Shown here: in pieces, positions 61,547 to 64,000 of the stretch
How positions within the stretch are numbered: the first letter of the stretch is position 1
Layout of the letters: the number at the start of each line of letters is the position of its first letter
Assembly (NCBI GenBank): GCA_963803755.1
Contig: CAWDNP010000003.1
Coordinates: 186,001-250,000 of the forward strand
Direction of reading: 5' to 3'
DNA: 64,000 nt
DNA from: CAVUPF01 sp963803755
GTDB taxonomy: Bacteria; Actinomycetota; Thermoleophilia; Solirubrobacterales; 70-9
Notes under the pieces: model-generated
The model's database searches: none
What the model was told of the DNA's origin: nothing
The model's input: the letters and a program-made list of their open reading frames with translations, nothing else
Program-made: the position numbers and the translations under genes

Positions 61547-62045
61547 AGCCCATCTCCTCAAGGGCGATGCGCAGTGCCCGCAGGCCGTAGTAGACGCGGC
61601 TCTTCACGGTGCCCTCCGGCACCCCTAGCTCTGCTGCCACCTCGGCATAGGGGCGTTCGCGGTAGTAGGTCTCGACCAGGACCCGGCGGTGCTGCTCGCC
61701 GATCCTTCGCATCGCCTCCTCCACCTGCCAGGCCAGGAGTGCATCCTCGAGGGGTTCGACCGAGGGTTCGGTGCTGCCCTCGCTCACCGTGGGGCGAACG
61801 GCGCGGGCTCGCCCGAGGTCGATCACGACGTTGCGCAGGATCGCGAACAGCCAGGTCCGCAGCGAGCCGATCTGGGGGTCGAAGCGATCTCCTGCCCGCC
61901 AGGCGCGCAGGAAGGTCTCCTGCACCGCCTCCTCGGCGAGGCCAGAGTCTCCGAGGGAGCGCATCGCGAAGCCGTAGAGCTCGCCGGCATGGGCGGCGTA
62001 GGCCTCGCGCACGTCTCGCTCGCGGCTGAGCGCCCCGGGAGGCAT
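61536..62045 (-). CDS. ECF RNA polymerase sigma factor (SigK-like group)
   Basis: A 169-residue sigma factor with region 2 (AYAAHAGELYGFAMRSLGDS, EEAVQETFLRAWRAG, LRTWLFAILRNVVIDLGRA) and region 4 (RRVLVETYYRERPYAEVAAE, GVPEGTVKSRVYYGLRALR). It recognises promoters of a stress or envelope regulon and is probably controlled by the overlapping anti-sigma gene. ATG 62045 (MPPGALSRERD) is used instead of the longer frame because region 2 begins soon after. The SigK/RskA-like pair is common in actinobacteria. Confidence 0.9.
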   Translation of the reverse strand: MPPGALSRERDVREAYAAHAGELYGFAMRSLGDSGLAEEAVQETFLRAWRAGDRFDPQIGSLRTWLFAILRNVVIDLGRARAVRPTVSEGSTEPSVEPLEDALLAWQVEEAMRRIGEQHRRVLVETYYRERPYAEVAAELGVPEGTVKSRVYYGLRALRIALEEMGYED

Positions 62046-62194
62046 CACACCGATCTTGACGCAGGGGAGACATTCACGGCTGCCTGGGATACGCACAGCC
62101 CGTGGGCTGGGTTCAGGCGCGGCCTGGAGGAAGTGGCGACCCCGGCGCCGGCGGGAGGGCCGGCGCCGGAGGCGGCAGCTTCAGGGACCGGCTC

Positions 62195-62338
62195 CTAGAG
62201 TTTGCCGATCTTGAAGATCTTCGTGCCGCAGTCGGGGCACACACCCTGGATCGCCGGGCGACCGTTCTTCATGGTCACCTGTTTCGCGTCTCTGATCTCG
62301 ACCTTCTTGCGCTCTTTGACGCAGTAGCCCTCGGGCAT
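62195..62338 (-). CDS. DUF5679-like small zinc-ribbon protein
   Basis: A 47-residue protein, too short for usual gene finders. It reads MPEGYCVKERKKVEIRDAKQ, then VTMKNGRPAIQGVCPDCGTK and IFKIGKL. This matches the DUF5679 pattern seen across actinobacteria, in which YCVKC and CPxCG knuckles bind zinc. Here the second cysteine of the first knuckle is glutamate (YCVKE), leaving three cysteines. The ATG is preceded by AAAGGAGG seven bases upstream, which strongly supports translation. It is often found as a single small gene with unknown function. Confidence 0.78.
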   Translation of the reverse strand: MPEGYCVKERKKVEIRDAKQVTMKNGRPAIQGVCPDCGTKIFKIGKL

Positions 62339-62462
62339 GAGGGGGCCTCCTTTCGCTGCCGCATCGCGGCAAAGCTCGCGGTTGCTCGCGAGGTGGATTG
62401 CGGCGAATGTAACGCAGGACGGGGACGATCACCACGCACACACGTGCGCTTCATCACAAGCG

Positions 62463-62816
62463 CTATTTCTTTGCGCCGCTCGCCTTGGGGACCTTCGACT
62501 GCGCCTGGAGCGCTTTGACCTGGGACCCGAGCTTGACGACTTCCGCCTGTGCCGCTTTGGCCGCGGCTTCCGCCGCGGCCACCCGGCTTTCCAGCTGAGC
62601 ACTCTGCGTGGAGGTGCCGCCGAGCTGGTCCACCTGGGTCTGAACCTGCCGGACTTCGTCCTTGCTGGCGCTCTTTTCGGCACTGTCCAGGGCCAGGTAG
62701 ATGGCCGCGCCCGCGCCCCCGACGGCGATCGCCACCAGCACCAGGCCAACCCGCGTGCGGGCGCCGAGCTTTCGCTCCAGCTCCCCGATCCATGCCCGCA
62801 AACCGTCTAGCGGCAT
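62463..62816 (-). CDS. small membrane-anchored coiled-coil protein, unknown
   Basis: A 117-residue protein: an amphipathic start (LDGLRAWIGELERKLGART), one membrane helix at about residues 24-43 (GLVLVAIAVGGAGAAIYLAL), then an alanine-, glutamine- and lysine-rich coiled coil (DEVRQVQTQVDQLGGTSTQS, SRVAAAEAAAKAAQAEVVKL). No catalytic motif is seen. It is divergent from the thiolase gene and may be a structural envelope protein. I do not recognise a named family. Confidence 0.65.
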   Translation of the reverse strand: MPLDGLRAWIGELERKLGARTRVGLVLVAIAVGGAGAAIYLALDSAEKSASKDEVRQVQTQVDQLGGTSTQSAQLESRVAAAEAAAKAAQAEVVKLGSQVKALQAQSKVPKASGAKK

Positions 62817-62909
62817 CGATCTAACCTAGCCTAGAAAGGCGGCCGCGGGTCGCGTCAACTACCCTGCGGCCCGCAGTTTCGCACCCAAGCTCGCAAGGAG
62901 ATAGACCGC

Positions 62910-64000
62910 ATGCCCGAAGCAGTGATCGTCGACACCATCCGCACGCCGATCGGCCGCGCCTTCAAGGGCTCCCTCGCCCAGCTTCGCCCCGACGAAACGG
63001 GCGCCTTCGTCCTCGACAGCCTGCTCGAGCGAAACCCCGAGGTCGACCCGGCCACGGTCGAGGACGTCTTCTGCGGTTGCGGCATGCCGCAGGGCCTTCA
63101 GGCCTTCAACATCGGCCGCATCATCTCGCTTCTCTCCGAGAAGCTGCCACAGACCGTCAACGGGGTCACCGTCTCCCGATACTGCTCCTCCAGCCTCGAC
63201 GCGATCCGCCACGCGGGCAACGCGATCAAGGCCGGCGAGGGCGATGTTTACATCGCCGCCGGGGTCGAGTGGGTGAGCCGCTACAACGAGCGCACCGAGC
63301 CGGCCGGCGCCGACGATCAAAACGAGAACCTGCAGGGCAATAACGGCCAGCCGAATGCCTACATAGAGATGGGTAAGACGGCGGTCAACGTCGCCGAGAA
63401 ATACGAGGTCAGTCGGGCCGACATGGACAAGTTCGCGCAGCGCTCACAGGAACTGGCGGTGAAATCCCAGGAGGACGGCTTCTTTGACCGCGAGATCGTC
63501 CCGGTGAGGCTGCCCGACGGCACCGAGGTCGCCAAGGACGACGGGCCACGCGCCTCCTCGACCCTGGAGAAGCTCTCAGAACTGCCCGAGGCCTTCGGCG
63601 GCGGCGGCGTCACCGCCGGCAACTCCTGCCCGCTCAACGACGGCGCTGCCGCGGTGCTGCTGATGAGCGACACCAAGGCCGAGGAGCTTGGCCTGACCCC
63701 GCGAGCGCGGATCATCACCGCCGCCACCTGGGGCAACGAGCCCGAGTACATGGGCGTCGCTCCGATCGGCGCGATCAAGAAGGTGCTTGACCGGGCCGGG
63801 ATGACGATCGCCGATGTCGACGCGGTCGAGCTGAACGAGGCCTTCGCCGCCCAGGTGATCCCGATCATGGACGAGTGCGGGATTACGATCGACAAGCTCA
63901 ACACCCACGGCGGTGCGATCGCCCTCGGACATCCCTTCGGGATGACCGGCGCCCGCATCATGGGCACCCTGCTCAACGCGATGGAGACCGACGACCACCA
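62910..64000 (+). CDS. thiolase (acetyl-CoA acetyltransferase family), 3' end outside window
   Basis: The first 363 codons of a thiolase, which joins or cleaves acyl-CoA units. It starts VIVDTIRTPIGRAFKGSL; the nucleophilic cysteine lies in VSRYCSSSLDAIRHAGNAIK near residues 88-107. The catalytic histidine motif GGAIALGHPFGMTGARIMG appears near 335-353, and VELNEAFAAQVIP near 308-320. The sequence ends before the last CxGGGxG motif. ATG 62910 has AAGGAG nine bases upstream. Whether it is a biosynthetic acetoacetyl-CoA or degradative 3-ketoacyl-CoA thiolase is undecided. Confidence 0.92.
   Translation, partial: MPEAVIVDTIRTPIGRAFKGSLAQLRPDETGAFVLDSLLERNPEVDPATVEDVFCGCGMPQGLQAFNIGRIISLLSEKLPQTVNGVTVSRYCSSSLDAIRHAGNAIKAGEGDVYIAAGVEWVSRYNERTEPAGADDQNENLQGNNGQPNAYIEMGKTAVNVAEKYEVSRADMDKFAQRSQELAVKSQEDGFFDREIVPVRLPDGTEVAKDDGPRASSTLEKLSELPEAFGGGGVTAGNSCPLNDGAAAVLLMSDTKAEELGLTPRARIITAATWGNEPEYMGVAPIGAIKKVLDRAGMTIADVDAVELNEAFAAQVIPIMDECGITIDKLNTHGGAIALGHPFGMTGARIMGTLLNAMETDDH

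Overview
The window is a high-GC bacterial chromosome segment with frequent GTG/TTG starts and many 1-11 base start/stop overlaps. Gene content and protein style (an actinobacterial HNH family, a DUF6159-like membrane protein, SigK/anti-sigma pairs, DUF5679, a GAP-family membrane protein, conserved small proteins) suggest an actinobacterium, probably Thermoleophilia/Solirubrobacterales. This placement is inferred from recognised protein families; no 16S rRNA gene is present.

Layout. 1-5945: metG (3' end), tatD, rsmA, ispE, a DedA-PAP2 fusion, a small membrane protein and a PucR-type regulator. 6071-7595: tRNA-Gln, a decayed HNH gene and an HdeD-like protein. 7628-10775: glmU, prs and a GDPD-like gene. 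10772-13060 (minus): a DUF6159-like protein and an ABC1 kinase. 13117-24258: rplY, pth, an enoyl-CoA hydratase, mfd, a SurA-like foldase, eno, a FtsB-like protein, a large polytopic membrane protein and a small conserved protein. 24247-30540: an HTH/RG-rich protein, a class I aldolase, a zinc-ribbon rhomboid-like protein, a UPF0173 hydrolase, an R2-like ferritin and a sigma/anti-sigma fusion. 30662-38178 is the most plastic part: tRNA-Leu, a TPP enzyme, Ppx/GppA, tRNA-fMet, an IS66 remnant, small zinc-ribbon genes, a sigma-factor stub, a 24-bp hairpin and a quinone oxidoreductase. 38274-44827: a Baeyer-Villiger-type monooxygenase, SRPBCC and aldo/keto reductase genes, and a zwf-GH15-(GMC stub) operon. 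45042-54730: cell envelope and lipid genes (PBP1, TrmH, NlpC/P60, desaturase, UppP) and acs. 54775-64000: a permease with a CsoR-like operator, nucleoside salvage genes, HD, MBL and PAS proteins, plsC, a SigK-like/anti-sigma pair, DUF5679 and a thiolase running off the end.

How the genes fit together. Most of the window is housekeeping: translation (metG, rsmA, rplY, pth, trmH, three tRNAs), cell wall and isoprenoid supply (ispE, glmU, uppP, PBP1, NlpC/P60), central carbon (eno, fba, zwf, acs) and repair (mfd). Two things stand out above gene level. First, at least eight single-base frameshifts break otherwise conserved genes, including enolase; many of these are probably sequence errors rather than biology. 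Second, several genes survive only as intact 5' stubs (sigma factor, GMC oxidoreductase, ABC ATPase), which look like deletion scars. I found no complete, clearly new multi-gene system. The most interesting leads are a GAA codon bias confined to exported proteins, a protease-dead zinc-ribbon rhomboid, a long perfect hairpin, and a CsoR-like operator in front of a permease.
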